Shown: positions 47,190-56,583, counted from the first letter of the stretch. The stretch is DNA of 64,000 nt from DSCS01 sp035391585 (GCA_964574875.1 CAZNOX010000003.1:59271-123270); one strand, 5' to 3'. The notes: a model not told the origin generated them from the letters alone. Numbers and translations: made by a program.

Positions 47190-48959
47190 GTGAAAGTCTT
47201 TCACGGGATCCCGTCATCATCGGGAATCGCAATCGGTCATGCCCTTCCGCTCAAGGGAGTGGGGTTTAACGTCAAAAGGGCCCATGCCGATGAGAAAGAG
47301 CTCGAAGAACAGATCGCCCTTTTTCAAAAAGCCGTTGAAAAGACCAAAAAAGAGTTGAAGAAGATCAAGAATACAGTGAAGCATGAGATCGGGCTTGAAG
47401 AGTCAGCCATCTTTGACGCACATATCCTTCTTGTCAACGATCCCAACCTTGTGGACAAGGCCATCAAAAAAGCCACCGAAGAGCATGTCTCCATGGAGTA
47501 TGCCTTTACCGAGACCCTCAACGGACTGGTGAAGGTCTTCGAGAATATGCCCGATGAATATTTAAAGGAGAGAGCCAATGACCTCCTTGATGTGGGCAAG
47601 AGGATCCTGAAGAATTACCTGGGGATCCAGATGGCGCCTGAGCTGGCCGGAGACCATACCGATCTCATCATCGTGGCCCATAACATCTCGCCCTCTGACA
47701 TGGTGGAACTGGGCAAAAAGCGGATCGGAGGGCTGGTGACCGAAGTGGGAGGGACCACGTCACACGCTGCGATCATGGCGCGTTCCCTGGAAGTCCCGGC
47801 CATCGTGGGTGTCTCCAACCTGTTGGGTGATGTCCGTCCGGATGACCTGATCATCGTCGATTCCAACAACAACAGGGTGATCGTGGATCCCGATGATGAG
47901 ACGGTGAAAGAGTACCAGGCTCTGCGCCGTGACTATGTCCAGTATATCAAAAGCCTGGAAAAGCTCCGCAATGAGGAGGCTGTGACCCGGGACGGGAAGC
48001 GTATCAAACTCGAGATCAACATGGAACTGGTCAATGAAGCCGACCTGGTCAACAGTTACGGAGCAGATGGTGTGGGCCTTTTCAGAACCGAGTATCTTTT
48101 CATGCGGAATGTCCTTCCCACGGAAGAGGAGCAGACGGAGACCTACCAGTACATCTCTCAGATCATCTACCCCAAAGAGGTGGTGATCCGGACAGCGGAC
48201 CTGGGAGGGGACAAGTTCATCTCCCATTTTGAAGTCCCCAAAGAGATGAACCCCTTTTTAGGATTGCGGGGGATCCGCCTCTGCCTGGAATATAAGGATT
48301 TTTTCAAGACCCAGCTCAAAGCGATCCTCCGGGCATCGAAACTGAAAAACGTCCGCATCATGTTTCCCATGATCTCCGGCGTAGATGAACTCCGCCAGGC
48401 CAGGCAGGTCCTCGAGGAGGCCAAAGACGAACTTAAGGAGCGGGGAACTGAGTTCGACGAAGGGATCCCGGTGGGGATCATGGTCGAAGTGCCCTCGGCG
48501 GCGGTGATCTCTGATATTCTGGCATCCGAAGTCGATTTTTTCAGTATCGGGACCAACGACCTCATCCAGTACACCCTGGCGGTGGACCGGGTGAATGAGA
48601 AGATCTCCTATCTCTACAACCCCATCCATCCCGCCATCCTGCGGCTCATCAAGATGGTGGTCAACAACGGACATCAGAATAACATCCCCGTGGCCATGTG
48701 CGGCCAGATGGCGGGGATGGCGGAATATGCCCTCCTTCTCATCGGCATGGACCTTGATGTCCTCTCTGTGGCTCCCGCCAATCTTCTGGAGATGAAAAAG
48801 ATCATCCGCGCCGTGGACTATGAAAAGTGCAAACAGATCGTCCAGGCCAGTATTCAATATAATGATGTCCGCATCATCAAAGAGCATTTCCAGCGTTATA
48901 ACAGAGAACTCCTGTCAGGGGTTCTCTTCAACTACGGAAAGGAGGGAGATGATGAGTGA
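47190..48959 (+). CDS. ptsI: PTS enzyme I
   Basis: A 589-aa PEP-protein phosphotransferase. The phospho-His (192) is in TEVGGTTSHAAIMARSLEVPAIVG; the PEP-binding C-domain has GLFRTEYLFM, LGLRGIRLCLEY, GIMVEVPSAA, FFSIGTNDLIQYTLAVDR and the catalytic Cys in AMCGQMAG. It starts at GTG 47190 about 10 nt after GGAG. It begins the phosphorelay EI-HPr-EIIA-EIIB. The fhs gene overlaps its end by 8 nt. Confidence 0.96.
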   Translation: MKVFHGIPSSSGIAIGHALPLKGVGFNVKRAHADEKELEEQIALFQKAVEKTKKELKKIKNTVKHEIGLEESAIFDAHILLVNDPNLVDKAIKKATEEHVSMEYAFTETLNGLVKVFENMPDEYLKERANDLLDVGKRILKNYLGIQMAPELAGDHTDLIIVAHNISPSDMVELGKKRIGGLVTEVGGTTSHAAIMARSLEVPAIVGVSNLLGDVRPDDLIIVDSNNNRVIVDPDDETVKEYQALRRDYVQYIKSLEKLRNEEAVTRDGKRIKLEINMELVNEADLVNSYGADGVGLFRTEYLFMRNVLPTEEEQTETYQYISQIIYPKEVVIRTADLGGDKFISHFEVPKEMNPFLGLRGIRLCLEYKDFFKTQLKAILRASKLKNVRIMFPMISGVDELRQARQVLEEAKDELKERGTEFDEGIPVGIMVEVPSAAVISDILASEVDFFSIGTNDLIQYTLAVDRVNEKISYLYNPIHPAILRLIKMVVNNGHQNNIPVAMCGQMAGMAEYALLLIGMDLDVLSVAPANLLEMKKIIRAVDYEKCKQIVQASIQYNDVRIIKEHFQRYNRELLSGVLFNYGKEGDDE

Positions 48960-50610
48960 TATTGACATTGCCAGGAAGACAGAACTCAGGCCTGTGGCTG
49001 AAATTGCCGCGGAACTGGGACTCAAGCCCGACCATGTGGAGACATTCGGACCGTATAAGGCGAAAGTGAGCCTGAAAGCCCTGGATAAAAAAGGGCGTGA
49101 CGGCCATCTCATCCTTGTCTCCGCCCTGACACCCACGGCTGCAGGAGAAGGCAAGACCACAGTCACCATCGGGCTGGCCCAGGGGCTGGCTGCCCTGGGC
49201 AAGAAAGCGGCCATCGCCTTAAGAGAACCGTCTCTCGGCCCGGTGATGGGCATGAAAGGAGGAGCCACGGGAGGAGGGTACTCTCAGGTCCTTCCCATGG
49301 AAGAGATCAACCTTCATTTTACCGGAGACCTCCATGCCATAACCTCCGCCCATAATCTCATCGCTGCCGTTATCGACAACACCCTCCATCAGCGAACGCT
49401 CCCCATCGACCCGCGCCGTATCGTCTGGCCACGGGTCATGGATATGAACGACCGGTCCTTGCGGCATATCATCGTGGGCCTGGGAGGCCCCAAGAGCAGT
49501 TTTCCCCGTGAAGGGTCGTTTGATATCACAGCTGCTTCAGAGATCATGGCCACGCTCTGCCTGGCAGAGAGTTATGCCGACCTGAAGACGCGTATCGGCC
49601 GTATCGTGGTGGGCTATGATTATGATAAAAAACCCGTGACCGTTCAGGACCTGAAGATCGCGGGAGCGGTCACCGCCCTTTTGAAAGATGCTCTCAAACC
49701 CAACCTGGTCCAGAGCATGGAGCATGTCCCTGCGTTCATTCACGGCGGGCCGTTCGCCAACATCGCCCAGGGGACCAACAGTGTCCTGGCCACAAAGATG
49801 GCTCTTCGTTATGCCGATTATGCTGTGACAGAAGCGGGTTTCGGGTTTGACCTCGGAGGGGAGAAGTTCCTGGATATCAAGTGCCGCTATGCCGGCCTGG
49901 CCCCTGAAGCTCTGGTCCTGGTGGCCACAGCCCGGGCCCTGAAGCTCCACGGCGGTGTTTCCAAAAGTGACTTGAAAAAACCGGACCCCTATGCTGTGGC
50001 CAAAGGCCTCATCAACCTGGAAAAACACATCGAAAACGCTGTCAAGTTCGGGCTGAAACCGGTTATCGCCATCAACCGCTTTGCCAATGACACCCAGGAA
50101 GAGATCGATGCCATCAAGAGCTGCTGCGTGGCTCTGCACTATGATATCATCGTCACCGAAGCCTGGGCGAAAGGCGGGAAAGGGGCGGTGGAACTGGCTG
50201 AAAAAGTGGTCCGGGTGATCGAGTCAGGCGAAAGCAGGCTCCGTTTCCTCTATGACCTGGAAGCCAGCGTGGAAAAGAAGATCGAGACCATCGCCAAAGA
50301 GATCTACGGAGCCAGGTCTGTGGTCTACAGTAAAGAGGCGCTCAGTGACCTGAAGCAGATCACGAAGAACGGATTTGACAATCTGGCCGTCTGTATGGCC
50401 AAGACACAGTATTCTCTGTCCGACGACCCCAAGCTTCTGGGGCGTCCGGAGAACTTCGATGTTGAGATCCGAGAAATCATCGTCAATGCGGGGCCGGGGT
50501 TCCTCGTCCCCATCAGCGGGTCCATCATGAGGATGCCGGGGCTTCCCAGGGAACCCGCCGCTGAAGCCATTGATATCGATGATGACGGAAATATCAGCGG
50601 GCTCTTCTGA
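48952..50610 (+). CDS. fhs: Formate-tetrahydrofolate ligase
   Basis: A 552-aa enzyme, the family's normal length. It makes 10-formyl-THF from formate, THF and ATP. TPTAAGEGKTTVTIGLAQGL is the P-loop-like ATP site (about residue 63), and LREPSLGPVMGMKGGATGGGYSQVLPMEEINLHFTGDLHAI is diagnostic. ATG 48952 is at good distance from GGAGGG; ATG 48949 is a close second. In anaerobes it serves purine and Met-tRNA formylation or the methyl branch of the Wood-Ljungdahl path; no other gene of that path is here. Confidence 0.97.
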   Translation: MSDIDIARKTELRPVAEIAAELGLKPDHVETFGPYKAKVSLKALDKKGRDGHLILVSALTPTAAGEGKTTVTIGLAQGLAALGKKAAIALREPSLGPVMGMKGGATGGGYSQVLPMEEINLHFTGDLHAITSAHNLIAAVIDNTLHQRTLPIDPRRIVWPRVMDMNDRSLRHIIVGLGGPKSSFPREGSFDITAASEIMATLCLAESYADLKTRIGRIVVGYDYDKKPVTVQDLKIAGAVTALLKDALKPNLVQSMEHVPAFIHGGPFANIAQGTNSVLATKMALRYADYAVTEAGFGFDLGGEKFLDIKCRYAGLAPEALVLVATARALKLHGGVSKSDLKKPDPYAVAKGLINLEKHIENAVKFGLKPVIAINRFANDTQEEIDAIKSCCVALHYDIIVTEAWAKGGKGAVELAEKVVRVIESGESRLRFLYDLEASVEKKIETIAKEIYGARSVVYSKEALSDLKQITKNGFDNLAVCMAKTQYSLSDDPKLLGRPENFDVEIREIIVNAGPGFLVPISGSIMRMPGLPREPAAEAIDIDDDGNISGLF

Positions 50611-50635
50611 CCCGCTGTCTCATTCACAAAGATCG

Positions 50636-50660
50636 CGCCCCTCTCAGGACGGGAGGGGCG
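50636..50660. terminator. Hairpin between convergent fhs and OMP genes
   Basis: An 8-bp stem CGCCCCTC (50636-50643) / GAGGGGCG (50653-50660), loop 9 nt. It lies between two convergent stops. Neither side has a good T-run, so its efficiency as a terminator is doubtful. Confidence 0.4.
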
Positions 50661-50665
50661 TGTGG

Positions 50666-51115
50666 TCAAAAGTAGTAGCGGATACCGACCCCCCCATTGA
50701 AACGGAAGGCGGTATCCGGAGTCAGGTCCATGAGAGGAACGATTTCACAGAAGATCTCCAATGGTGTGGATGTGGGGGTGTAGGTGGTCCCCAGGGGGAT
50801 CCGGACGCCCAGCTGAGTCTCTGAGGCGAACTTGATCCGGACACCGATCCCGTAGTAGAGGTTGAAAGGGAGGTCGTCCAGGGTGTAGGCATTCAGCGAG
50901 TGGAACAGGTAATCCCCGTGAATATGAAACTTGTCTTCCCTGGAAAAGGACCAGGCCAGGGCCCCGTCAAAAGCCGCCTTGTCGCTGGACCAGTATTTGA
51001 ACGTGATTCCCGTGGGCTCCCCCAGGATGACTCCCAGGCCGAAGTCATACGGCCCCCCTGAAAGGGGCAGAACAGCAGCGCAGAAGAAGACAAGCATCAA
51101 CAGGATTCTCTTCAT
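50666..51115 (-). CDS. Small outer-membrane beta-barrel-type protein
   Basis: A 149-aa protein with a signal peptide (MKRILLMLVFFCAAVLPLSG). The mature part alternates aromatic and small residues (GLGVILGEPTGITFKYWSSDKAAFDGALAWSF ... NLYYGIGVRIKF ... NGGVGIRYYF) and ends in Phe, typical for small eight-strand barrels. AFDGALAWSF is found in several DUF3996-like proteins. It starts inside the stop of the MFS gene (ATGA). Function unknown. Confidence 0.72.
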   Translation of the reverse strand: MKRILLMLVFFCAAVLPLSGGPYDFGLGVILGEPTGITFKYWSSDKAAFDGALAWSFSREDKFHIHGDYLFHSLNAYTLDDLPFNLYYGIGVRIKFASETQLGVRIPLGTTYTPTSTPLEIFCEIVPLMDLTPDTAFRFNGGVGIRYYF

Positions 51116-52368
51116 ACAGAACCTCCTTTGGTTTCTTTGATCTTCAGGGCGAAAGACAAGAGGGCCATGATCCAGCCGAGAATAAAAAAAGCGAAGGGGA
51201 TGGACACAGTCTGGGCCAGAAGGCCGAACAACGGGGCGAAAAGGACAGTGAGAAGGGATTTGAGCTGGCTCTCTACAGAAAGGATCGTGGCCCGGCCCTC
51301 CTTCTGAGCCAGGTCCCCGATGGCATGGACCAGGAGAGGGCGCCTGGAGTCTTTGAGGACATTCAGCAGGAGATAGAACAGGATCACGGGGTAGAAAAAA
51401 CCCAGCCCGAGAAGAAGCGCGATGGCGAAAAAGAGAAGCCCTGTGAGGAGTGCGTACCTGTTGGCCAGCCCGGCCACTCCGAAACGGGGGACGAGACGGT
51501 GGACATAACGTGAGGCCAGGGCTCCGAAAAGGGCAAAAGCCGCATAGAGAAGGCCCAGGACCACCTTGTCTCCGGTCTCTTTGTCCATGGCAAGATGCCA
51601 GGCTGCGGGAAGAGTGAGATAAGCAAGGGTGATGGGCTGGATATAATCTTTGACCGTCTTGAAGACACTGTCGAAGAGGGCGGAATTGGTGAGGACCCGG
51701 CGCAGGAGTCTGTGGCGGACCAGCGACCGGAAGACTTCTCCGGAAAAGGAGAAGAGGGTCACCGCCTGTTTCACGGGGGGGCGTTCTTCGTCCAGGTTTC
51801 CGGGATAGGAGAGGATGAGAAGGATATCAGCCAGGTAGGGGATCACGGCAGCCAGGAAGATAGCCCTGAGCGCGGGAAGATGGAGGGCCAGGGCGATGGC
51901 GGCCACAGAGGAGAGAGCTGTTCCCAGAAGAGAGAAGGAGCGGGTCCGGCCGTAGACCAGGGTCTTGAAGGATTCCCACTCCCTGAGATCCAGATAACGG
52001 TAGATCATGGCCTTATGAGTCCCTGAGCGGAAGGCTTCGCCGATACCGAAAAAAGCCATGGCCGCCGCATACAGGACAAAAGAGTCTCCTGCAAAAAAGA
52101 GGACGAAGGAGATGATATAAAAGAGGAAGGAGGCCACAAGGGCCCTCTTGCGACCGTAATGGTCGGCGATAAGGCCGGTGGGGATCTCCAGAAGATAGAC
52201 GGTCCCTTCCATCAGAGCCTGAAGAAGCCCCACCTGAAAGAGGTTGAGTCCGTTGGCCAGAAGATAGATGAGAAGATATGGCTCGAAAAATTTGAGATTT
52301 TTAAAAAAACCGTAGAGGGAGAATTTCGTGATCTGGGGATCGTTCAGAATCGTTCTCTCTGAATCCAT
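51112..52368 (-). CDS. MFS transporter
   Basis: A 418-aa, twelve-segment transporter. EIPTGLIADHYGRKRALVASFLFY is the MFS signature loop between helices 2 and 3 (GxxaDrxGrkr), and LLEIPTG precedes it. The substrate is unknown; drug or sugar efflux types have this form. I use ATG 52368; the in-frame extension up to 52623 crosses a divergent gene. There is no ribosome site, but TTGACG-17-TAAAAT ends 7 nt before the ATG, so the mRNA appears leaderless. Confidence 0.85.
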   Translation of the reverse strand: MDSERTILNDPQITKFSLYGFFKNLKFFEPYLLIYLLANGLNLFQVGLLQALMEGTVYLLEIPTGLIADHYGRKRALVASFLFYIISFVLFFAGDSFVLYAAAMAFFGIGEAFRSGTHKAMIYRYLDLREWESFKTLVYGRTRSFSLLGTALSSVAAIALALHLPALRAIFLAAVIPYLADILLILSYPGNLDEERPPVKQAVTLFSFSGEVFRSLVRHRLLRRVLTNSALFDSVFKTVKDYIQPITLAYLTLPAAWHLAMDKETGDKVVLGLLYAAFALFGALASRYVHRLVPRFGVAGLANRYALLTGLLFFAIALLLGLGFFYPVILFYLLLNVLKDSRRPLLVHAIGDLAQKEGRATILSVESQLKSLLTVLFAPLFGLLAQTVSIPFAFFILGWIMALLSFALKIKETKGGSV

Positions 52369-52375
52369 AAGGTCT

Positions 52376-52404
52376 ATTTTATGCGAAAGGGCCTCTTCCG
52401 TCAA
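52376..52404 (-). promoter_or_regulatory. Promoter of the MFS gene, probably leaderless
   Basis: Minus strand: TTGACG (52399-52404), 17 bp, TAAAAT (52376-52381), then 7 nt (AGACCTT) to ATG 52368. No Shine-Dalgarno. Confidence 0.65.
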
Positions 52405-52417
52405 CGAAAAGAGAGGC

Positions 52418-52446
52418 TTCACATCACAGCTGTTTTCTGTTATACT
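52418..52446 (+). promoter_or_regulatory. Promoter of the TauE-like gene
   Basis: TTCACA (52418-52423), 17 bp, TATACT (52441-52446). It is back to back with the MFS promoter, 14 bp apart. Confidence 0.55.
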
Positions 52447-52483
52447 TCGATTTCCGAAAGAGTTTGAGGTGAAAGGAGAGGCC

Positions 52484-53233
52484 ATGGCCTGGAAACTTGT
52501 CTTGCTGCTCATCGCGGGAACCGCCGGAGGGTTTATCAATGTCAATGCCGGAGGAGGGTCTCTGATCACCCTTCCCCTGCTCATCATGTTCGGGCTTCCT
52601 CCCCATGTGGCTAACGGCACCAACAGGATCGCCGTCCTCTTTCAAAACCTCTCCAGCGTCTGGCGTTTCAGGCAAAGCGGCTATTTTCACTGGAAAGCCG
52701 CCCTCATCCTGGGAGGGCCCGCCATGGCCGGCGCATTCCTGGGATCCCGGATCGCCCTGGAGATCCCCGAAGCTCTCTTTCAGAAGATCATCGCCGGCGT
52801 CATGCTTGTGAGTATCACCCTCATTCTCCTTCCAAGGAAAAAAAACGGCCGGGGGGAACAGGATGAGGTCCGCCCCGGGGCCCTGCTCACAGGACTCTTT
52901 TTCTTCATCGGGCTCTATGTGGGTTTTATCCAGGCCGGGGTGGGATTTATCATCATCGCAGCCCTCTCCCTTCTTCCGGGACTGTCGCTGATCCGCATCA
53001 ACAGTCTGAAAGTGATGATCGTCCTCCTGTGCATGATCCCTTCGCTTATTGTCTTTTTTCGCGGAGGGAAGATCGATCTGGCCTTCGGGCTTGTCCTCGC
53101 CGTGGGAAATACGGTGGGGGGCTGGCTGGGGACCGTCTTTGCCGTGCGTAAAGGAGACCGCTGGATCAAAGTGGTGCTTGTGGCCGGAGTCATCCTCATG
53201 GCCGCGAAACTCTTAAATATTTCATTGATGTGA
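52484..53233 (+). CDS. TauE/SafE family membrane transporter
   Basis: A 249-aa membrane protein with about eight segments. GGFINVNAGGGSLITLPLLIMFGLPPHVANGTNRIAVLFQN and GGPAMAGAFLGSRIALEIPE are hallmarks of the TauE/SafE (DUF81) family, which moves sulfonates, sulfite or organic anions. ATG 52484 follows AAAGGAGAGG. Divergent from the MFS gene. Substrate unknown. Confidence 0.88.
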   Translation: MAWKLVLLLIAGTAGGFINVNAGGGSLITLPLLIMFGLPPHVANGTNRIAVLFQNLSSVWRFRQSGYFHWKAALILGGPAMAGAFLGSRIALEIPEALFQKIIAGVMLVSITLILLPRKKNGRGEQDEVRPGALLTGLFFFIGLYVGFIQAGVGFIIIAALSLLPGLSLIRINSLKVMIVLLCMIPSLIVFFRGGKIDLAFGLVLAVGNTVGGWLGTVFAVRKGDRWIKVVLVAGVILMAAKLLNISLM

Positions 53234-53279
53234 CCGGGAGATTATCACGAATTATTTGTGAACATCATTCGCTTTTTTC

Positions 53280-53307
53280 TTGACAATCCTCATCCCCTCC
53301 TTAACAT
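53280..53307 (+). promoter_or_regulatory. Promoter of the porin-like gene
   Basis: TTGACA (53280-53285), 16 bp, TAACAT (53302-53307). A weak stem CGAAT/ATTCG (53248-53271) plus T6 just before could end the upstream gene. Confidence 0.5.
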
Positions 53308-53337
53308 AAATCATTATTGCCTATGAAGGAGGTACAT

Positions 53338-54810
53338 ATGATGTTGAAAAGGTTTTTTCTGGCCTGCCTTGTCCTGATCACCGCATTCGGCCTGGCAGCA
53401 GCACAAGAGGACAGCATGAAATCATTTTTGGACAATTTGAAGATTTCGGGAAACTTTGTGATCATCACAAAGATCCAGGAGGGCTTTGCCACCCCCCTCG
53501 ATTCTCCGGAGATGGGGTTGTTCAACAGAGCCGGGGCGAATTACAGGGCGTCCCAGAACTTCAGGGCCCACGGGCTTCTGAACTTCTCTTTGGGGAATCC
53601 GGGGACGTCTCCCTGGTTCGGTGTCCTTCAGATCCGGGTGGACGCCAATGACCCTGATGTCTCCTATTATTATAATCCCGCTGATCCGGCCAGCAGTGAC
53701 CGGGAATGGACTGATGAAGTGGTGGAAGTGAATAACTTCTTTGTCATGTACAGGCCCTTCGAGATGCAGGGAGGGCGTCCCTTCGGGATCTCCGTGGGCA
53801 TCAACACCGTGAAAGCCACGGCCAACGGAGCTTACACCCACCTCTATATCGGGGATACCGAAGATGAGGATTTTATCTTCTATACCGCCGCGGCACTCAC
53901 CACGTTCCCCATGGTCCAGATGGACTTCCATCTTTCACCGGAGACGGGATTCGGTGTGGCCCTGGCCCGTGGCGCAGGGGATATTTCTCTCATCGGAACA
54001 GGCATGAACGCCGACAGCGCCCTTAATACCATCCTCTGGGCGGAAGCTCAGAAGTTCGGTTTCGGTTTTAACGGTGCCGTTCAGTTTGTCGCCGGGGAAT
54101 CCGGCGGGACAAAACTCACTGAGACCGATGCCGACAATACGATCTACGAGTACCAGGGAAAATACAAGCACAGGATCTACAACAGCCAGCTCTCCTATAC
54201 CTTCAAAGGATATAAACCCTATGTGGGCTTCCAGATGGTCAAAGGGGATGCGATCCCCACCAGCGAGATCTACGAAGCCCGTGAGATCAAAGGGACCTTC
54301 TGGACCTACGGCCTGGTCGCTGAAAAGTTCCTCGGCCTCCCCGGACAGTTCAGCGCTGATTTCACCAAAGCCAATACTGATGACTTCAACGGCCTCCAGG
54401 GGCTTCCCAAAGGCGTCCTGGCCCAGATCCTCTCAGAAAGCCCCTTTGCATCTCTGGCGCCGAACTTCGCCGATCTCGGAGGCGACAGCTCTGTGATCTA
54501 TGCTGTAGCCAATCTTGATTATGCCTTCCATGCCGAATACACCCTGCCTCTCAAGAAGGGGCTGGACCTGTCTCTCTTCTATTACGGACTGAAAGGGAAG
54601 AAAGACAGCACACTCTCCACAGCAGCCGTGGCCGAGGATATCGCCGATGCCCTGAGGCCTTATGAGGCCGGTTTCGGCGGAGCCACAGCCGAAGAAGTCG
54701 CTGCGGGGATCATGGCCGGAGGACTGGGTGCACAGGTGGATTCCATCCGCAGTTTTGCCGAATGGACGGATACAAGTTCTGTGGGCCTTGCTTTGAAATA
54801 CAGTTTCTAG
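53338..54810 (+). CDS. Porin-like outer-membrane protein
   Basis: A 490-aa exported protein. Signal peptide MMLKRFFLACLVLITAFGLAAAQ. The mature chain alternates short amphipathic strands (GISVGINTVKATANGAYTHLYIG, FGFGFNGAVQFVAGES, HRIYNSQLSYTFKGYKPYVGFQMV) and ends SSVGLALKYSF, with terminal Phe, as in 14-18 strand barrels. I do not recognise a family. AAGGAGG precedes ATG 53338. It has its own promoter and a strong terminator, which suggests high expression. Confidence 0.72.
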   Translation: MMLKRFFLACLVLITAFGLAAAQEDSMKSFLDNLKISGNFVIITKIQEGFATPLDSPEMGLFNRAGANYRASQNFRAHGLLNFSLGNPGTSPWFGVLQIRVDANDPDVSYYYNPADPASSDREWTDEVVEVNNFFVMYRPFEMQGGRPFGISVGINTVKATANGAYTHLYIGDTEDEDFIFYTAAALTTFPMVQMDFHLSPETGFGVALARGAGDISLIGTGMNADSALNTILWAEAQKFGFGFNGAVQFVAGESGGTKLTETDADNTIYEYQGKYKHRIYNSQLSYTFKGYKPYVGFQMVKGDAIPTSEIYEAREIKGTFWTYGLVAEKFLGLPGQFSADFTKANTDDFNGLQGLPKGVLAQILSESPFASLAPNFADLGGDSSVIYAVANLDYAFHAEYTLPLKKGLDLSLFYYGLKGKKDSTLSTAAVAEDIADALRPYEAGFGGATAEEVAAGIMAGGLGAQVDSIRSFAEWTDTSSVGLALKYSF

Positions 54811-54814
54811 TGAA

Positions 54815-54845
54815 GAGGGGGGGACTCCCCCCTCCCTTGTTTTTC
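54815..54845 (+). terminator. Strong intrinsic terminator after the porin-like gene
   Basis: An 8-bp stem GAGGGGGG (54815-54822) / CCCCCCTC (54827-54834), 4-nt loop, followed by CCTTGTTTTT. Confidence 0.85.
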
Positions 54846-54904
54846 CCTATACAGACCCTATGCAAAAGAGAAGCTTCGGGCCGGGCGGGCTTTGGAGAAG
54901 ACGC

Positions 54905-54932
54905 TTGATTTCACGGGGCGAATGGTTATAAT
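54905..54932 (+). promoter_or_regulatory. Promoter of recA
   Basis: TTGATT (54905-54910), 16 bp, TATAAT (54927-54932). I see no LexA box of either the GAAC-N4-GTTC or CTG-N10-CAG type over it. Confidence 0.6.
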
Positions 54933-54962
54933 ATCCCAAAGATGTTCAAAAAGGAGGTCCAT

Positions 54963-55997
54963 ATGTCAGATCAGGAAGCCAGGGGCAAGATGCTCGAAAA
55001 GGCGATTCAGCAGCTGGAAAAGGATTACGGGAAAGGGGCCATCATGCGCCTCGGAGGGGATTTTCACCTCGACGTGGATGTGATCTCCACCGGGTCGTTA
55101 AAGATCGACCATGCCACGGGAATCGGGGGGATCCCCCGGGGCCGTGTTTCGGAGATCTACGGGCCCGAATCCTCGGGAAAGACGACGCTGGCCCTGCAGA
55201 TCATCGCTGAAGCACAGAAAAAAGGGGGCGTGGCGGCCTTTATCGATGCAGAACATGCCCTGGACCCTGTCTATGCCCGGAAACTGGGTGTGGATATCGA
55301 TAACCTCCTTGTCTCACAGCCTGATAACGGAGAACAGGCCCTGGATATTGTGGAGACCCTCGTGCGGAGTGCGGCCATCGATATTATCGTTGTGGATTCT
55401 GTGGCAGCCCTCACACCCCGGGCGGAGATCGAAGGCGACATGGGGGATTCCCACATGGGGCTCCAGGCCCGTCTCATGTCCCAGGCCCTGAGAAAACTCA
55501 CCGGCGTCATCAACAAGACAAAGACAGCCCTTGTCTTTTTAAACCAGATCCGGATGAAGATCGGGATCATGTTCGGAAACCCCGAGACCACGACCGGAGG
55601 GAATGCGCTGAAATTCTACTCTTCTCTGCGCATGGATATCCGCCGGACGGGGTCTGTGAAGACCGGGACCACCGATATCGGAAATGAAGTCAAGGTGAAG
55701 ATCGTCAAGAATAAACTGGCTCCTCCCTTTAAGATCGCCCATGTGCAGATCATCTTCGGAGAAGGGATCTCAAGGATCAGCGAGGTCATCGACCTGGCTT
55801 CAGAGTTCGGGATCATGGACAAAAGCGGTTCCTGGTATTCATACAATGAGATGAGGCTGGGCCAGGGAAAGAACAATGTCGAGGATTATTTGAAAAATGC
55901 TCCTGAGATGCTTGAAGAGATCGAAGTGAAAGTCCGCGAAGAGCTCTTTGGAAAGGATCATGAAGATTACGGCTCTGGAACCGCAGAAGAAGAGTAA
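54963..55997 (+). CDS. recA: RecA recombinase
   Basis: A 344-aa protein for strand exchange and SOS signalling. GRVSEIYGPESSGKTTLALQIIAEAQ is Walker A (about 66-73), AFIDAEHALDPVYARKLGVDIDNLLVSQPD is highly conserved, and LVFLNQIRMKIGIMFGNPETTTGGNALKFYSS is the DNA-binding L2 loop. ATG 54963 follows AAAGGAGG. The recX frame overlaps its end by 38 nt. Confidence 0.97.
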   Translation: MSDQEARGKMLEKAIQQLEKDYGKGAIMRLGGDFHLDVDVISTGSLKIDHATGIGGIPRGRVSEIYGPESSGKTTLALQIIAEAQKKGGVAAFIDAEHALDPVYARKLGVDIDNLLVSQPDNGEQALDIVETLVRSAAIDIIVVDSVAALTPRAEIEGDMGDSHMGLQARLMSQALRKLTGVINKTKTALVFLNQIRMKIGIMFGNPETTTGGNALKFYSSLRMDIRRTGSVKTGTTDIGNEVKVKIVKNKLAPPFKIAHVQIIFGEGISRISEVIDLASEFGIMDKSGSWYSYNEMRLGQGKNNVEDYLKNAPEMLEEIEVKVREELFGKDHEDYGSGTAEEE

Positions 55998-56580
55998 GAC
56001 GCGTTACAATCTCTTCGTCGACGATCTGTTTTTTGAGGGAGTCGAAGAGAACACTGTGGCTCTCCTCAATCTTTACACAGGGAAAGAGGTCACAGAGGAG
56101 TTTCTTGAAGAGATCCGCCGTATCGAGATCGAAGAGCGGCTGCACAGCCGGGTCCTGGCTCTTGTGAGCCGCTACCGGAAGAGTGAAAAAGAGGTGGAGC
56201 GTTATATCCTCGACCGGGGGTATTCCGCGGACCTGGCCCGTCAGGAGATCCTCCGGCTGAGGGAGTACGGTTTTGTGGACGATCCGGGCCTGGTGAAGGA
56301 TTATCTCCGCTACAATGAAAAAGAGAGCCTGAGGGCTCTGCGCTTCAAACTGATCCGGAAAGGGATCCCCGGAGAGCTTTTTGACCGGATCGCTTCAGAA
56401 TTTTCCCTCGGGGAGCGTGAAGAGCGCGCCCTTGAGCGGGCTGCAATAAAGAAATACCGCTCAGTCAAGGGGAAACAGGAGTGGCGCGCCGCCCTCTTCA
56501 GGTTTCTCATGGGAAAGGGTTTTGATGCCGGGCGCATCAACGCTCTGCTGGACAGGATGGAGAAAGAAAGGAAGGCCTGA
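55960..56580 (+). CDS. recX: RecX regulatory protein
   Basis: A 206-aa helical protein that caps or modulates RecA filaments. RVLALVSRYRKSEKEVERYILDRGYSADLARQEILRLREYGFVDD is a RecX repeat and SLRALRFKLIRKGIPGELFDRIASEF the next. ATG 55960 is preferred over TTG 55948 since GGAAAGGATC precedes it. It starts within recA and ends 3 nt before alaS. Confidence 0.88.
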   Translation: MKITALEPQKKSKTRYNLFVDDLFFEGVEENTVALLNLYTGKEVTEEFLEEIRRIEIEERLHSRVLALVSRYRKSEKEVERYILDRGYSADLARQEILRLREYGFVDDPGLVKDYLRYNEKESLRALRFKLIRKGIPGELFDRIASEFSLGEREERALERAAIKKYRSVKGKQEWRAALFRFLMGKGFDAGRINALLDRMEKERKA

Positions 56581-56583
56581 GAG

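Noticed and set aside
54811..54962. LexA box at the recA promoter
   Set aside because: Neither GAAC-N4-GTTC nor CTG-N10-CAG spacing is found in the gap.
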